DNA of 64,000 nucleotides from a bacterium (GCA_017559905.1 JAFYQF010000015.1:1-64000); one strand, 5' to 3'; positions 51,450 to 60,847 are shown, numbered from the stretch's first letter. Numbers and translations are program-made. Notes: generated from the letters alone by a model not told the origin.

Positions 51450-53186
51450 TTATTGAAGACTCATTACTGCATCAATGATATTTTGTTTTGCTTCTTCTGG
51501 AGTTATCTTAACCATTTCGCCAGATTCTCTGATTTTGCATTCCACAAGTCCTTCTGCAATAGTTTTACCTACTGTGATTCGGAATGGGAAGCCGATTAAA
51601 TCAGCATCTTTGAATTTAACTCCAGCTCTTTCATCTCTGTCGTCAAGAACGACTTCTACTCCTGCAGATTTAAGAACTTCATAAAGTGAGTTTGCAACTT
51701 TCATTTGAAGTTCATCTTGGATGTTAACAGGTACAATAACTACGTGGTACGGCGCAATAGCTAGAGGCCATTTGATACCATTTTCGTCGTGGTGAGCTTC
51801 GATAGCTGCGGCTGCAGTTCTTGAAATACCGATACCATAGCAACCCATTACGTAAGGATGAGTTTTGCCGTTAACATCAGTGTATACTGCGTTCATTGGT
51901 TTTGAATATTTTGTTCCTAGTTTGAAAATGTTACCTACTTCGATACCTTTTGTTACGGATAAAGGTTTTCCGCATTCTGGACAAAGTTCGCCACGCTCAA
52001 CTAATCTAATGTCTGCACGAATTACGTTTTCTGGGAGTATATCTTCAAGATTAGCACCAACAAGGTGTTTGTCTGTTTGGTTTATGCCAACTACGAAGTT
52101 TTTCAAATCATAAACGGTTTCGTCAGCAACCATTTTAATTCCGTTCATTCCTTTAGGACCTATGAAACCTGGTTCAGCGTTAAATCCTTTTTCATCCATA
52201 AGTTCAGCTATTTCTGCTGCTGAAGCTATTCTGATATCAATACCGCCTGCTGCGTTCATTAATTTAGTTTCTTCAACAGCTTTGTCTGCTCTGATTAATG
52301 CGATTACAGGTTTCTTGTCTACAATGTAAACTAATGATTTAAGAATTAATGTTGATGGAATATTTAAGAATTCGCTCAATTGTTCTATTGAATGTGTTTG
52401 AGGAGTATCAACAATTTTAGCTTCTTTGAAATATTCTTTTCCATCTACAACAGCTTCTGGAAGTTTCGATATAGCGTGGTTTGAGTTAGCTGAATAATCA
52501 CATTCTTCACAGTAGAATACGTCGTTTTCGCCAGCATCAGTGTCTGTGATTACCATAAATTCGTGAGAAACAGAACCGCCAATGGCGCCTGAATCTGACT
52601 GAACCATTTTGGTTTCAAGACCGCAACGTTCGAAAATCTTTTTGTATGCTCTTGCCATATTTTCGTATTCTTTGTCTAAACCAGCTTCGTCAATGTCAAA
52701 ACTGTATGCGTCTTTCATGATGAATTCTCTACCTCTCAATAGTCCGTATCTTGGTCTGATTTCATCACGGAATTTTGATTGGATTTGATATAGGTTTACA
52801 GGAAGTTGTTTGTAAGATTTTAGTCCGTCACGAGCAACTGATGTTATGATTTCTTCGTGAGTAGGTCCAAGACACATATCTCTGTCGTGTCTGTCTTTTA
52901 ATCTCATTAATTCTTTGCCGTAAACTTCCCATCTGCCTGATTCTTCCCAAAGTTCTTTTGGTTGAACAAATGGCATCAATAATTCTTGAGCACCAGCTCT
53001 GTCCATTTCTTCTCTAACAATATTTTCAACTTTTTTAAGAACTCTCCACATTAATGGCTGGTATGTGTATACACCAGGGGCAAGCTTCTTAATATATCCT
53101 GCTCTTCCAAGCATTTTGTGGGAAATAACTTCTGCATCAGAAGGGAATTCTCTCATTGTTTGTACAAATAATTTCGACATTTTCAT
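51450..53186 (-). CDS. proS: Prolyl-tRNA synthetase (bacterial type with editing domain)
   Basis: 578 residues, standard for the bacterial form that carries an editing (INS) domain between motifs 2 and 3. Class II signatures are seen: GVYTYQPLMWRVLKKVENIV, LGPTHEEIITSVARDGLKSY (motif 2 region), RPRYGLLRGREFIMKDAYSF and GCYGIGISRTAAAAIEAHHD (motif 3). The editing insertion spans about residues 230-385, and the anticodon-binding domain is C-terminal. GAGGA lies 10 nt before the ATG, and an extended -10 (TGCTAAAAT) is seen near 53220-53228 on the minus strand. No T-box leader is visible. Confidence 0.97.
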   Translation of the reverse strand: MKMSKLFVQTMREFPSDAEVISHKMLGRAGYIKKLAPGVYTYQPLMWRVLKKVENIVREEMDRAGAQELLMPFVQPKELWEESGRWEVYGKELMRLKDRHDRDMCLGPTHEEIITSVARDGLKSYKQLPVNLYQIQSKFRDEIRPRYGLLRGREFIMKDAYSFDIDEAGLDKEYENMARAYKKIFERCGLETKMVQSDSGAIGGSVSHEFMVITDTDAGENDVFYCEECDYSANSNHAISKLPEAVVDGKEYFKEAKIVDTPQTHSIEQLSEFLNIPSTLILKSLVYIVDKKPVIALIRADKAVEETKLMNAAGGIDIRIASAAEIAELMDEKGFNAEPGFIGPKGMNGIKMVADETVYDLKNFVVGINQTDKHLVGANLEDILPENVIRADIRLVERGELCPECGKPLSVTKGIEVGNIFKLGTKYSKPMNAVYTDVNGKTHPYVMGCYGIGISRTAAAAIEAHHDENGIKWPLAIAPYHVVIVPVNIQDELQMKVANSLYEVLKSAGVEVVLDDRDERAGVKFKDADLIGFPFRITVGKTIAEGLVECKIRESGEMVKITPEEAKQNIIDAVMSLQ

Positions 53187-53250
53187 AATTGCTAAATCCT
53201 CATTTCTTTCGATGAGTCTATTTTAGCATGAAAAAATAAAACAAGTTATG

Positions 53251-54174
53251 TTAGCCTAAAGCTTTTATTTCTCTTGTAACAAATTTGATATTTGTGGTTA
53301 GGGTTGTGCTGTTTTCGATTGCTAGATTGAAATATTTTAGGCTTTCGTCTTTTTTGTTTAGTTGTTTTTTTATTTGCGCCATAATGTAGAAAAGATTTCC
53401 ATTTTTTCCACAGTTTTCTATTGCTTCGCTGATTTTTGTTTCGGCATCTTCAAAATATTTTAGTGAAGAAAGTATTTTTGCATAAATAATGTAGGCATCT
53501 ATATCTTTAGGGTTTAGTTCTAATGTTTTGTCTAATTTTTCAAGAGCGTCGTCTGTTTTTCCGCATTCCCAGTCTATTACTGCAAGATTGTAGTATGCCC
53601 AGCTATAGTCTGGTGAAAGCTCAAGAACTTTGTTGAATTTTTCATATGCAGATTCAATGTCGCCCATTTCTTTAAAAATATTTCCGATATAAAAATGAGC
53701 ATAGATATCTTCGCTATTAATTTCTATTGTTTTTTGAAAATATTCAAGAGCTTTTTCTAATTCACCTTGTTTGAAGTAGCAAATTCCTGTATTAAAGAAA
53801 GAATTTGAATCCTGATTATCTGTTTCTAGGACTTGTGAGAAACATTCTACAGCGTTATCATAATCTTTTAGTTCTGTAAGAACTAATCCTAAATTATATA
53901 CTGTATCAAGGTCATCAGGTGCTATTTCTAAACCTCTCAAATATGCATCACGAGCATCGCTAAATTTCTTCTGTTTTTCAAATGCAATCCCTAAATTATA
54001 ATAAAGTTCACTATCATCCTGAATTGTGTTTAAAAGAACTGATAAGTGTAATTGAGCTTCTTTTGGAAAACCGTTATCAAGCAGAAGTAATGCAAGCTCT
54101 CTGCGTGCTAATATGTTCGAGCTGTCTTCTTGTAAAAATTCTTGTAATTCTTCTATTCTTTCACTTGTTTGCAT
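53251..54174 (-). CDS. Tetratricopeptide repeat protein
   Basis: 307 residues made almost wholly of TPR units, about eight. Examples are YYNLGIAFEKQKKFSDARDA, VYNLGLVLTELKDYDNAVEC, FFNTGICYFKQGELEKALEY, AHFYIGNIFKEMGDIESAYE and AYYNLAVIDWECGKTDDALE. TPR arrays are protein-interaction scaffolds. There is no signal peptide, so it is likely cytoplasmic. The ATG is 6 nt after an extended -10 (TGATATTAT) with no Shine-Dalgarno, so the transcript appears leaderless. Partner unknown. Confidence 0.9.
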   Translation of the reverse strand: MQTSERIEELQEFLQEDSSNILARRELALLLLDNGFPKEAQLHLSVLLNTIQDDSELYYNLGIAFEKQKKFSDARDAYLRGLEIAPDDLDTVYNLGLVLTELKDYDNAVECFSQVLETDNQDSNSFFNTGICYFKQGELEKALEYFQKTIEINSEDIYAHFYIGNIFKEMGDIESAYEKFNKVLELSPDYSWAYYNLAVIDWECGKTDDALEKLDKTLELNPKDIDAYIIYAKILSSLKYFEDAETKISEAIENCGKNGNLFYIMAQIKKQLNKKDESLKYFNLAIENSTTLTTNIKFVTREIKALG

Positions 54175-54180
54175 ATTTTG

Positions 54181-54189
54181 ATAATATCA
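54181..54189 (-). promoter_or_regulatory. Extended -10 element, predicted leaderless start of the TPR gene
   Basis: TGATATTAT on the minus strand, then 6 nt (CAAAAT), then the ATG at 54174. No ribosome-binding site. Confidence 0.55.
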
Positions 54190-54223
54190 GTTTTTTTCTT
54201 CCTTTTCAACTTTGTAACAATAC

Positions 54224-54252
54224 TTGCCTTTTTTAGACAAAAAGTTTAAAAT
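54224..54252 (+). promoter_or_regulatory. Promoter of the 54281 gene
   Basis: TTGCCT (54224-54229), a 17-bp spacer, TAAAAT (54247-54252), giving a leader of about 22 nt that contains AGAGGAGG. The longer reading frame beginning at 54224 would start inside the -35 box. Confidence 0.55.
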
Positions 54253-54280
54253 ACTAAAAATATTAGAGGAGGTAGTTTTT

Positions 54281-54964
54281 ATGGAAATTAAGTTTTTATC
54301 AATAATTTTAACATTGGTAATGTTTGCAGGATGTGCTTTTGCTGGTCCTTTTAATGCTAATGCTAAAACTAAAAGAATTCCTGCAGGTACAAAACTTTCG
54401 TTAGAGTTGTTAACACCTGTTACTACAACAGCGGCTGCTGGAACAGAATTCTCTGCTGTTATTTTGTCAGATCAAACAATGGATTCTGATGTTATTTTGC
54501 CGTCAGGTTCTCTTGTTAGGGGCGTAGTTAATAAGGTTGTTCCTTCTCAAAGATTATCAAGAGGTGCAGTCCTTTATATGGATTTTGACCATGTTGTAAC
54601 TCCAAACGGTAGACAATTACCATTGTCTTTATCAATTACAGGGCGCACTGATTTGACTTATGATGGTGGTATTACTACAACAAGAGGTTTTGGCGATGCG
54701 TTCAAGAAAACTCTTGATAAAAGCGGTGAAATAACTGTAAATGCAGTTGAGTGGAGTAAAGATACTTTTGCTGATACCGGTAAAGGCTATGTTAAATACG
54801 TTGCAGTTCCGGTTTGTGCAATTGGTGGTGCTATCGGTACTGCTGGCTATTTCGTTTATGATACTGTTGCAGATATCATCAGAAAAGGCGCAGATGTAAA
54901 TCTTAAAACTGGTGATGTTGTTCAGGTAATCCTTGTTGATCCTATTGATGTTCCAGTTATTTAA
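54281..54964 (+). CDS. Secreted hypothetical protein, 227 aa
   Basis: Family not firmly recognised. The signal sequence FLSIILTLVMFAGCAFAGPF could be cut after AFA or, less typically, processed as a lipoprotein at the cysteine. The next 120 residues (RIPAGTKLSLELLTPVTTTA, then VILPSGSLVRGVVNKVVPSQ) read like the beta-barrel 'TrbI/TraB-like' fold in which a property-setting protein stabilises envelope structures; this resemblance is weak. A glycine-rich hydrophobic stretch follows (VCAIGGAIGTAGYFVYDTV), then VILVDPIDVPVI. AGAGGAGG precedes the ATG. Terminator downstream. Confidence 0.68.
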   Translation: MEIKFLSIILTLVMFAGCAFAGPFNANAKTKRIPAGTKLSLELLTPVTTTAAAGTEFSAVILSDQTMDSDVILPSGSLVRGVVNKVVPSQRLSRGAVLYMDFDHVVTPNGRQLPLSLSITGRTDLTYDGGITTTRGFGDAFKKTLDKSGEITVNAVEWSKDTFADTGKGYVKYVAVPVCAIGGAIGTAGYFVYDTVADIIRKGADVNLKTGDVVQVILVDPIDVPVI

Positions 54965-54981
54965 GTTTTAAATTAAGTTAT

Positions 54982-55019
54982 AAAAAAGGTGAAATCAATT
55001 TTTGATTTCACCTTTTTTT
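54982..55019. terminator. Bidirectional terminator between the 54281 gene and the GGDEF gene
   Basis: A stem of 10 core pairs (GGTGAAATCA with TGATTTCACC) extended by A/T runs on both sides, 5-nt loop. It serves the plus gene ending at 54964 and the minus gene ending at 55030. Confidence 0.92.
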
Positions 55020-55029
55020 ATATGTTTTT

Positions 55030-56823
55030 TTATTTTTCAAGACCTACTTGGTTTCTTCCGTTTTCTTTTGCTAAATAAAGTCTTTTATCAGCACTTGAGA
55101 TTAGTTCTGATGGAGTCGAACCATCGTGTGGATATGTTGAAACCCCAAGACTTATTGTTACTTGGCTTTCTTTGTCGTGAGAGAGTTTTACTTTATTTGA
55201 AGCTATTCTTTGACAAATTTTTTCTGCTGTTGTGAAAGCCTCGTCTTTGCCTGTGTTAGGTAAAATAATACTCATTTCTTCTCCGCCGTAGCGGCAAACT
55301 ATATCTGTAGCACGGACGTTTTTCTTTAGAGTTTGGGCAACTTGTCTTAAAACGGTGTCGCCAGCTTGGTGGCCGAATGTGTCATTGAATTTTTTGAAAA
55401 AGTCAATGTCGAGAATGATTAGAGAAAACTCTGTTCCGTATCTCTTTGAGTTTTCCACAAGCATTGCCATTTGTTCTTGAAAATATCTATGGTTGTATAA
55501 TTCAGTCAAGCCGTCAGTTGTTGCAAGTTTATATTGCTGTTCAAAGTCACGAGATTTGATTAAGTATTTTACAATGAAAGCTGATATAAATGCGGTCATA
55601 GAAAGTATCAGTGGGTAAATAACTTCAAGCCAAATGTTAAAATGTTTCATTGCAAAGTATGAAATTAGCAAATAAATCAAATAGATTGAAACTGAGGCTA
55701 ATGATGCTGTGAAAGCAGATGATATTCCTAAAACAAAATATCCGATTAATAGTGCTAAAATTATACCCGTAAGGATTGTAAATGTTTTGTCGGCTTTTGT
55801 TATGAAATTGTTATCAAGGATGTTGTTAACAAATGTTGCTTGAACTTCTACGCCTGGAACGGTTCTTCCTGTAGGTGTTGTTTTAATATCAAATAAAGCT
55901 GATGCAGTTGTTCCAAAATATAATATTTTGTTCTTAAAATCGTATCCTGCGTTTTTAGCTTCACCATTTACTACTTTTATTAGTTTGTACATTGGAATAT
56001 AGTCGTAAGTTTGAGTTCCGCCATACCAATTTAATATAGCGCTTCCATCTTTATCTAAAAATATTTTTTTGTTGCCTAAATATAGATTTCCTTTGTGATC
56101 TATTTTGAAGTTTTTGTCGTCTATTTTGTCTGTAGAATTTAAGTTTTTGTTTGCTATTGCCACTTTTAAGCCTAATTCTGAATAGAAATTTTCTTGATAT
56201 TTAACGAATAATGGCATTTTTCTTAAAATTCCATCTTCAGCTCTTGAAACATTAATCATGCCCACGTTATCTGTAGAATTAAGAATTCCCTCTAATATGC
56301 TACGGCAGTTTGTAAATGTTAGCGATGAAAAATCTATATCTGAATAATTTTCAATACTTACAGCAAGTGTTCTTGGAAGTATTGGTGGTTCTCTCAAGTC
56401 TTTGTCTTGGTTGTCTAAATTCATTGCTGTATAAATGTTTTTATATTTTTTAAATGAATTTATCAATGCTTCATCTGCTTCTGGTGCGCTTTTGAATGAT
56501 TTTACAAACATTAAGTCAAAGGCAATTATTTGTGGGTTTTGTGTTTGAAGATAGTCTATGATTTTTACATAAACATCTCTCGGTAGAGGCCATTCGCCAT
56601 ATTTGTCTAAAATGTATTCGTAAGTAGCCTCATCTATTGCAATTATTGCAATATCTTTGTTATGTGTTTTTGAGTTTGAATTTACCAATATGTTTTGGCG
56701 CAAATCAAATGTTCTGTTTTCAATTATATCTATGAATGAGTTAAAATTAGCGTTTTTTAAGCTGAAAAATGTAGCAATGCAAAATAACACTAACCAAATA
56801 AAATATAAAACTTTTTTTAACAT
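55030..56823 (-). CDS. CHASE2 sensor - diguanylate cyclase (GGDEF)
   Basis: 597 residues. An N-terminal membrane helix (VLYFIWLVLFCIATFFSL) precedes a CHASE2 periplasmic sensor of about 290 residues (AIIAIDEATYEYI, ISRAED-like and FGTTASALFDIKTTPTGRTV stretches). Three membrane helices follow near residues 345-420. The C-terminal GGDEF domain starts LATTDGLTELYNHRYFQEQM. Its active-site motif reads GGEEM instead of GGEEF, and the inhibitory RxxD site (RATD) lies five residues before it. It should make c-di-GMP in response to an unknown external signal. AGGGAAA precedes the ATG, with a minus-strand TATAAT near 56855-56860. Confidence 0.9.
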   Translation of the reverse strand: MLKKVLYFIWLVLFCIATFFSLKNANFNSFIDIIENRTFDLRQNILVNSNSKTHNKDIAIIAIDEATYEYILDKYGEWPLPRDVYVKIIDYLQTQNPQIIAFDLMFVKSFKSAPEADEALINSFKKYKNIYTAMNLDNQDKDLREPPILPRTLAVSIENYSDIDFSSLTFTNCRSILEGILNSTDNVGMINVSRAEDGILRKMPLFVKYQENFYSELGLKVAIANKNLNSTDKIDDKNFKIDHKGNLYLGNKKIFLDKDGSAILNWYGGTQTYDYIPMYKLIKVVNGEAKNAGYDFKNKILYFGTTASALFDIKTTPTGRTVPGVEVQATFVNNILDNNFITKADKTFTILTGIILALLIGYFVLGISSAFTASLASVSIYLIYLLISYFAMKHFNIWLEVIYPLILSMTAFISAFIVKYLIKSRDFEQQYKLATTDGLTELYNHRYFQEQMAMLVENSKRYGTEFSLIILDIDFFKKFNDTFGHQAGDTVLRQVAQTLKKNVRATDIVCRYGGEEMSIILPNTGKDEAFTTAEKICQRIASNKVKLSHDKESQVTISLGVSTYPHDGSTPSELISSADKRLYLAKENGRNQVGLEK

Positions 56824-56870
56824 GTTAACACTTTCCCTAATCTATGTTTATAAAAATTATACCAAAATAA

Positions 56871-57041
56871 TTACAATTTTACTTCTTCAGTATAATTGAG
56901 TTGTGAATTTTTGGCAACAAAATTTTTGATGATAAATTGTTTCTCTAAAATAAGGTTGTTAAGTTTTAGAATTTCTGTCGAATATGACAATTCATCGGGG
57001 TTTTGCAGATATCTTAATAAACATTGTTCGTGTAAATTCAT
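56871..57041 (-). CDS. Small hypothetical protein, 56 aa
   Basis: An open frame of 56 codons in the 388-bp gap between the GGDEF gene and the second autotransporter. The product begins MNLHEQCLLRYLQNPDELSY and ends NYTEEVKL. It is helical and amphipathic (STEILKLNNLILEKQFIIKN), and its codon use resembles neighbouring genes. The Shine-Dalgarno is weak (TAGG about 11 nt upstream). No family recognised. The rest of the gap (57042-57211) shows nothing gene-like. Confidence 0.5.
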   Translation of the reverse strand: MNLHEQCLLRYLQNPDELSYSTEILKLNNLILEKQFIIKNFVAKNSQLNYTEEVKL

Positions 57042-57211
57042 ACTATCAATTACCTATAAATATGTACCAACCTTGAGTGTATTAGCATTATTTCAAATAT
57101 TAATAAAAATTACATCAACCTTTTAAATAGTCCTATGTTATATTTCTAGTACAAATGCACTAGATTAAGGCAAAATGCAGTCTTGAAATAGTAATAACTT
57201 TCGAACGAATA

Positions 57212-60200
57212 TTATTTAGCCTCTGCTTTTTTTATTTCTATAATGGGATATGTTTTTTCTGGTTCTGTTTGTTTTAAGACTCTTTTGGAGTTTGTCTTTT
57301 CTACAAATTGTTTTATGTCTTTATTAACTTTTTCTTTTGATAAATCTTTCCCTAGAGCCCACTTGAATCCTGCTGTAAGAGAAATCCCATTTCGGCCCCC
57401 ATTTTGAATCATAGCTTGTGCGTATGCGGAGCATTTATCTTGAATTTTTCTTTGAATACCAACACCATATTGAACATAAGGTTTAATGCTCATTTCCGGT
57501 AGTTTGTGATTGTTAGCCGTTGCGTCAGTTTCTCCCATTAAGTTCCAGATCATGTTTACACTTGCATAAGGTTGCCAACCTTCTTTTGTATTGCCAATAA
57601 CTTTTATGCCAGGAGCAAGTTGTAATACATGTAAAGGATTATTGTTAATTTTAACGCCAGCTGCATTTGTGTAATCAAATACGTTGACAAAAGAGTAGCT
57701 AACAAGCATGTTTGGTTGAAGTATAAGCTTGCCATCTATGAACTCAAAGTTGTAACCAGTTTTGTTGCCTAGTCCACTCATAAGTAAGGCTAAATCCTCA
57801 TTGCCATACATTGTATTTATATTAGCAACGCTAGCGCCAACACTTAATGTAGTAGCGTTAAAGAAGTTACCTTTGTATAGAGTTACTGTACTACCAACTA
57901 ATCCCCCGTTTTGAATAGAATCTACGTTCGAGTAATTTTGGCTAGCTCCATTATAGCCGACATACCCTGTTATAACTCTATCCCAACCGTTTTTTAAGGT
58001 TTCTAATTCTGAATCGAAGCCAATTAATGTACCGTAAGAAATACTATCTACTTTGGGTCCATTTTTAAGAGAAATAGTTTCGAATGTAGTATATGGTTTT
58101 ACCCAAACTCCCGCATATTCATCTTGTTCTAGAAATAATGGATTAGGTCTGCCAATATTGTTTCTTATATCTGCGATAGTATAGTGGTTTCTTGTTTTTG
58201 TTGCAATTCTGTGGATTGCAGGGCTATTCATAAATGTGTCTGCATGATTGAAGCTATAATTAAATGTCGCATTTAATGTTCCTACTGCGCCAACTGAAGC
58301 TGAAGTTGGTGAGGCTAGTACCGCAGGGTTGAATCTATCTGAGGTGTTTCCGGTTGAACCTTGAATGAGCTTATCGCCACGTGTGAATATAAAATATCCT
58401 TCATCTTCTCGTTTGTCATATACTGCATTATACTTAAATATTGGGGTGTAAAAAGTAGTTTGAGAATTCTCTGGTAATTCTATAGCGCCATCGACATAAT
58501 CTTTTAACCCAGCATCAGCAAAAAGGATTTCAGTGACATCTTGCTTAGCTTTCATGTCAGACATTATATTCATTCCTATGATAGTTAAGGTTCCAGAGTG
58601 TTCGCCATAAGAATTTGCGGTAATTCTGTCCATTGTATTTTTAGCTAAATCTACATCAACGAGCATTTTGATATCACTGTCTAATGTCAATGAATTAAAA
58701 TTGTAGGTGTGTATTGAGTTATTAATTGTGTTTAAGTTTATATTGCCAATAGTAACATCTGCTTCATGTAAATCATTTAACAAATAGAAGGTGCCAGTAT
58801 TATCACCGCTAATGTTGATGTTGTAGTGTTCAGTAGATAAGATGTTACCATTACCATCAGTTGTGTTAGTTTTTGAGCCTCTAATATTGTCGTATAAGTA
58901 AATTTGTCCGTTATTTTTTAGGTTAAAAGTCAGTGTACCATTTGAGTTATCTAGGTAGATAGCATTATCATCTTTGCCGTTTGTCGATTCTGTATAGTTG
59001 TCTTTAAAAATAGTAATACCATCATTAGCAACTACATTTAAATCTGATTTTGTGTAAATTGCTCCGCCAAGGGCAATATCAGAAGTAGAATTGACTCTAT
59101 TCCCCTCGAATGCGGTGTTAAGAATTTCACCAATAGTACCTTCGTTGCTAATTGCACCACCATACATCCCTGCCGAGTTTGAAATAAATGAACTATTTGA
59201 GATAGTTTCTATTGTTCCTGTGGTATTTTTTACGGCTAAACTAATTGCTCCGCCATAATTTTCAGATGTATTTCCAACGAAATTGCTACCTGAAATTGAT
59301 TTGATTGTGCTAAATGAAAAAATAGCACCACCTTTATTAGTAATTTTGTTTTGTATAAAATCGGTATCTATTATTGAAGTAATTGTTCCACCATTATTTC
59401 TAATAGCTCCACCCCAGTCGTATGCTTTATTAGCAATGAATACTGAAGATTTTATAGTATCAATAGTTCCACCTAAGCCATTTGTAATAGCTCCTGCATC
59501 ATCTTTAGCTGGGGTACTGTTTAATATAAAACTTGTATTTTCAATATTATTAATTATTCCACCATCGCTATTGTTGATTGCTCCAGAGTGTCCGTATGAA
59601 GTGTTTGCAATAAAATTTGAGTCTTTAATATTTTTTATTGTTCCGTTATTAGATAAAGCTCCACCTCTGTATAGAGAAATATTTCCAACAAAATCTGTTG
59701 AATATATGTCTAATGTGCCTCTAGAAAAGATTGCTCCACCTTCAGGTTGACCTCCACCATTAGCAATGTTATTAACAAATAAAGTGTTTTTTATGACAAT
59801 AGAACCAGTAGGGTCATTATTTATCCCCCCACCATCTCTATTGCTGTTATGTATAAATATATATGAATCAATATTGTCAATTTTTGCATTATTTGATAAG
59901 GCGCCACCTGTACCATTTCCAGGTTGGATAATATCCTTATATACGGCAGGTAATGTTGGAAAATCGGTAGTATTTGTGATTTTTTCAGTTTGCGCTAAAG
60001 AATAGCGAACATCAATCTTAATATTTTGTTCGTCATATGTATTAGCATTATAGTTGTATAAGGATGAACCGCTACCATAATTATTTCTATAATTGTACTT
60101 TATTGACTGATTATCTATATTAAAGTTTAGAGTAGCATCTCCGCTTCCATAATTAGATTGAATATAGTCTGTAATACAGCTTGCTGCGTAGCTGTAATTA

Positions 60201-60358
60201 GGGATACAGTTCATAGAAATTATTAATGCGGCAAGTAATGCATTTGCTTTTATTAATTTTTTAACTTCTAAAGGTAGTACTTTGCTAGTGAGCTCTTTTG
60301 TTTGAGTTTTAATGTCTATAAGTTTTCTAAAATTATCTTTTTCAGCTTTTATGCACAC
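57212..60358 (-). CDS. Second Pmp-like autotransporter
   Basis: 1048 residues, homologous to the 795-3845 protein. The signal sequence is unusually long: about 35 charged residues precede the hydrophobic core ALLAALIISMNCIPNYSYAA, as in extended signal peptides of some autotransporters. Residues about 150-460 carry GGAI/GGAL repeats alternating with FxxN units (FVGN, FIAN, FISN, FEGN). The conserved linker is NPAVLASPTSASVGAVG, and the barrel runs from VWVKPYTTFE to GISLTAGFKWALG. A charged tail of about 45 residues then follows. Start is GTG at 60358 with AAGGG upstream; a TATAAT lies at 60436-60441 on the minus strand. The passenger differs strongly from the first copy while the barrel is well conserved. 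Confidence 0.85.
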   Translation of the reverse strand: MCIKAEKDNFRKLIDIKTQTKELTSKVLPLEVKKLIKANALLAALIISMNCIPNYSYAASCITDYIQSNYGSGDATLNFNIDNQSIKYNYRNNYGSGSSLYNYNANTYDEQNIKIDVRYSLAQTEKITNTTDFPTLPAVYKDIIQPGNGTGGALSNNAKIDNIDSYIFIHNSNRDGGGINNDPTGSIVIKNTLFVNNIANGGGQPEGGAIFSRGTLDIYSTDFVGNISLYRGGALSNNGTIKNIKDSNFIANTSYGHSGAINNSDGGIINNIENTSFILNSTPAKDDAGAITNGLGGTIDTIKSSVFIANKAYDWGGAIRNNGGTITSIIDTDFIQNKITNKGGAIFSFSTIKSISGSNFVGNTSENYGGAISLAVKNTTGTIETISNSSFISNSAGMYGGAISNEGTIGEILNTAFEGNRVNSTSDIALGGAIYTKSDLNVVANDGITIFKDNYTESTNGKDDNAIYLDNSNGTLTFNLKNNGQIYLYDNIRGSKTNTTDGNGNILSTEHYNINISGDNTGTFYLLNDLHEADVTIGNINLNTINNSIHTYNFNSLTLDSDIKMLVDVDLAKNTMDRITANSYGEHSGTLTIIGMNIMSDMKAKQDVTEILFADAGLKDYVDGAIELPENSQTTFYTPIFKYNAVYDKREDEGYFIFTRGDKLIQGSTGNTSDRFNPAVLASPTSASVGAVGTLNATFNYSFNHADTFMNSPAIHRIATKTRNHYTIADIRNNIGRPNPLFLEQDEYAGVWVKPYTTFETISLKNGPKVDSISYGTLIGFDSELETLKNGWDRVITGYVGYNGASQNYSNVDSIQNGGLVGSTVTLYKGNFFNATTLSVGASVANINTMYGNEDLALLMSGLGNKTGYNFEFIDGKLILQPNMLVSYSFVNVFDYTNAAGVKINNNPLHVLQLAPGIKVIGNTKEGWQPYASVNMIWNLMGETDATANNHKLPEMSIKPYVQYGVGIQRKIQDKCSAYAQAMIQNGGRNGISLTAGFKWALGKDLSKEKVNKDIKQFVEKTNSKRVLKQTEPEKTYPIIEIKKAEAK

Positions 60359-60619
60359 TTTATGAATCCCTTATGTTAGAGGTGTTACCAATTTATCTAT
60401 GTTTAGTTCTTGCCTTTGATATACTTCGCTCGCTTATTATAAATGTAAATATTACGTAACTCTATACTACATTGTAACTCTTTTTTTGTTGCTTTTCAAG
60501 TCTCGTTTTTTAACTTTTATTACAACCACTTGCCAAAAATAATTTAGCGGTATATTATTTATAGTAGTCGAAATTTAATTATCAAGTTTGGAATCTTGAA
60601 AAATAGAAAGAGGTTAGAA

Positions 60620-60823
60620 ATGAAAGACGGAATCCACCCAGATTATAAGAAAATGACAATTAAATGCGTTTGCGGTAATGAAATCGAAACAGGTTCAGTT
60701 ATGGAAAACATTACAGTTGAAATTTGTAACAACTGCCACCCATTCTATACTGGACAACAAAAAATTCTTGACTCTGAAGGTAGAGTTGAAAGATTCAACA
60801 AACGTTACGGTAAAAAAGCATAA
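60620..60823 (+). CDS. rpmE: 50S ribosomal protein L31 (zinc-binding type)
   Basis: 67 residues starting [20 protein letters not shown]. The zinc-ligand cysteines are kept (CVC, then [13 protein letters not shown]), marking the C+ form. The start at 60620 has AGAGG 6 nt upstream. A longer frame from 60596 has no support. Terminator downstream. Confidence 0.96.
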   Translation: MKDGIHPDYKKMTIKCVCGNEIETGSVMENITVEICNNCHPFYTGQQKILDSEGRVERFNKRYGKKA

Positions 60824-60847
60824 GTTTGTTATTGTAACAAAATTTTT

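Noticed and set aside
53187-53250. T-box leader for proS
   Set aside because: The leader is under 40 nt with no antiterminator hairpin.
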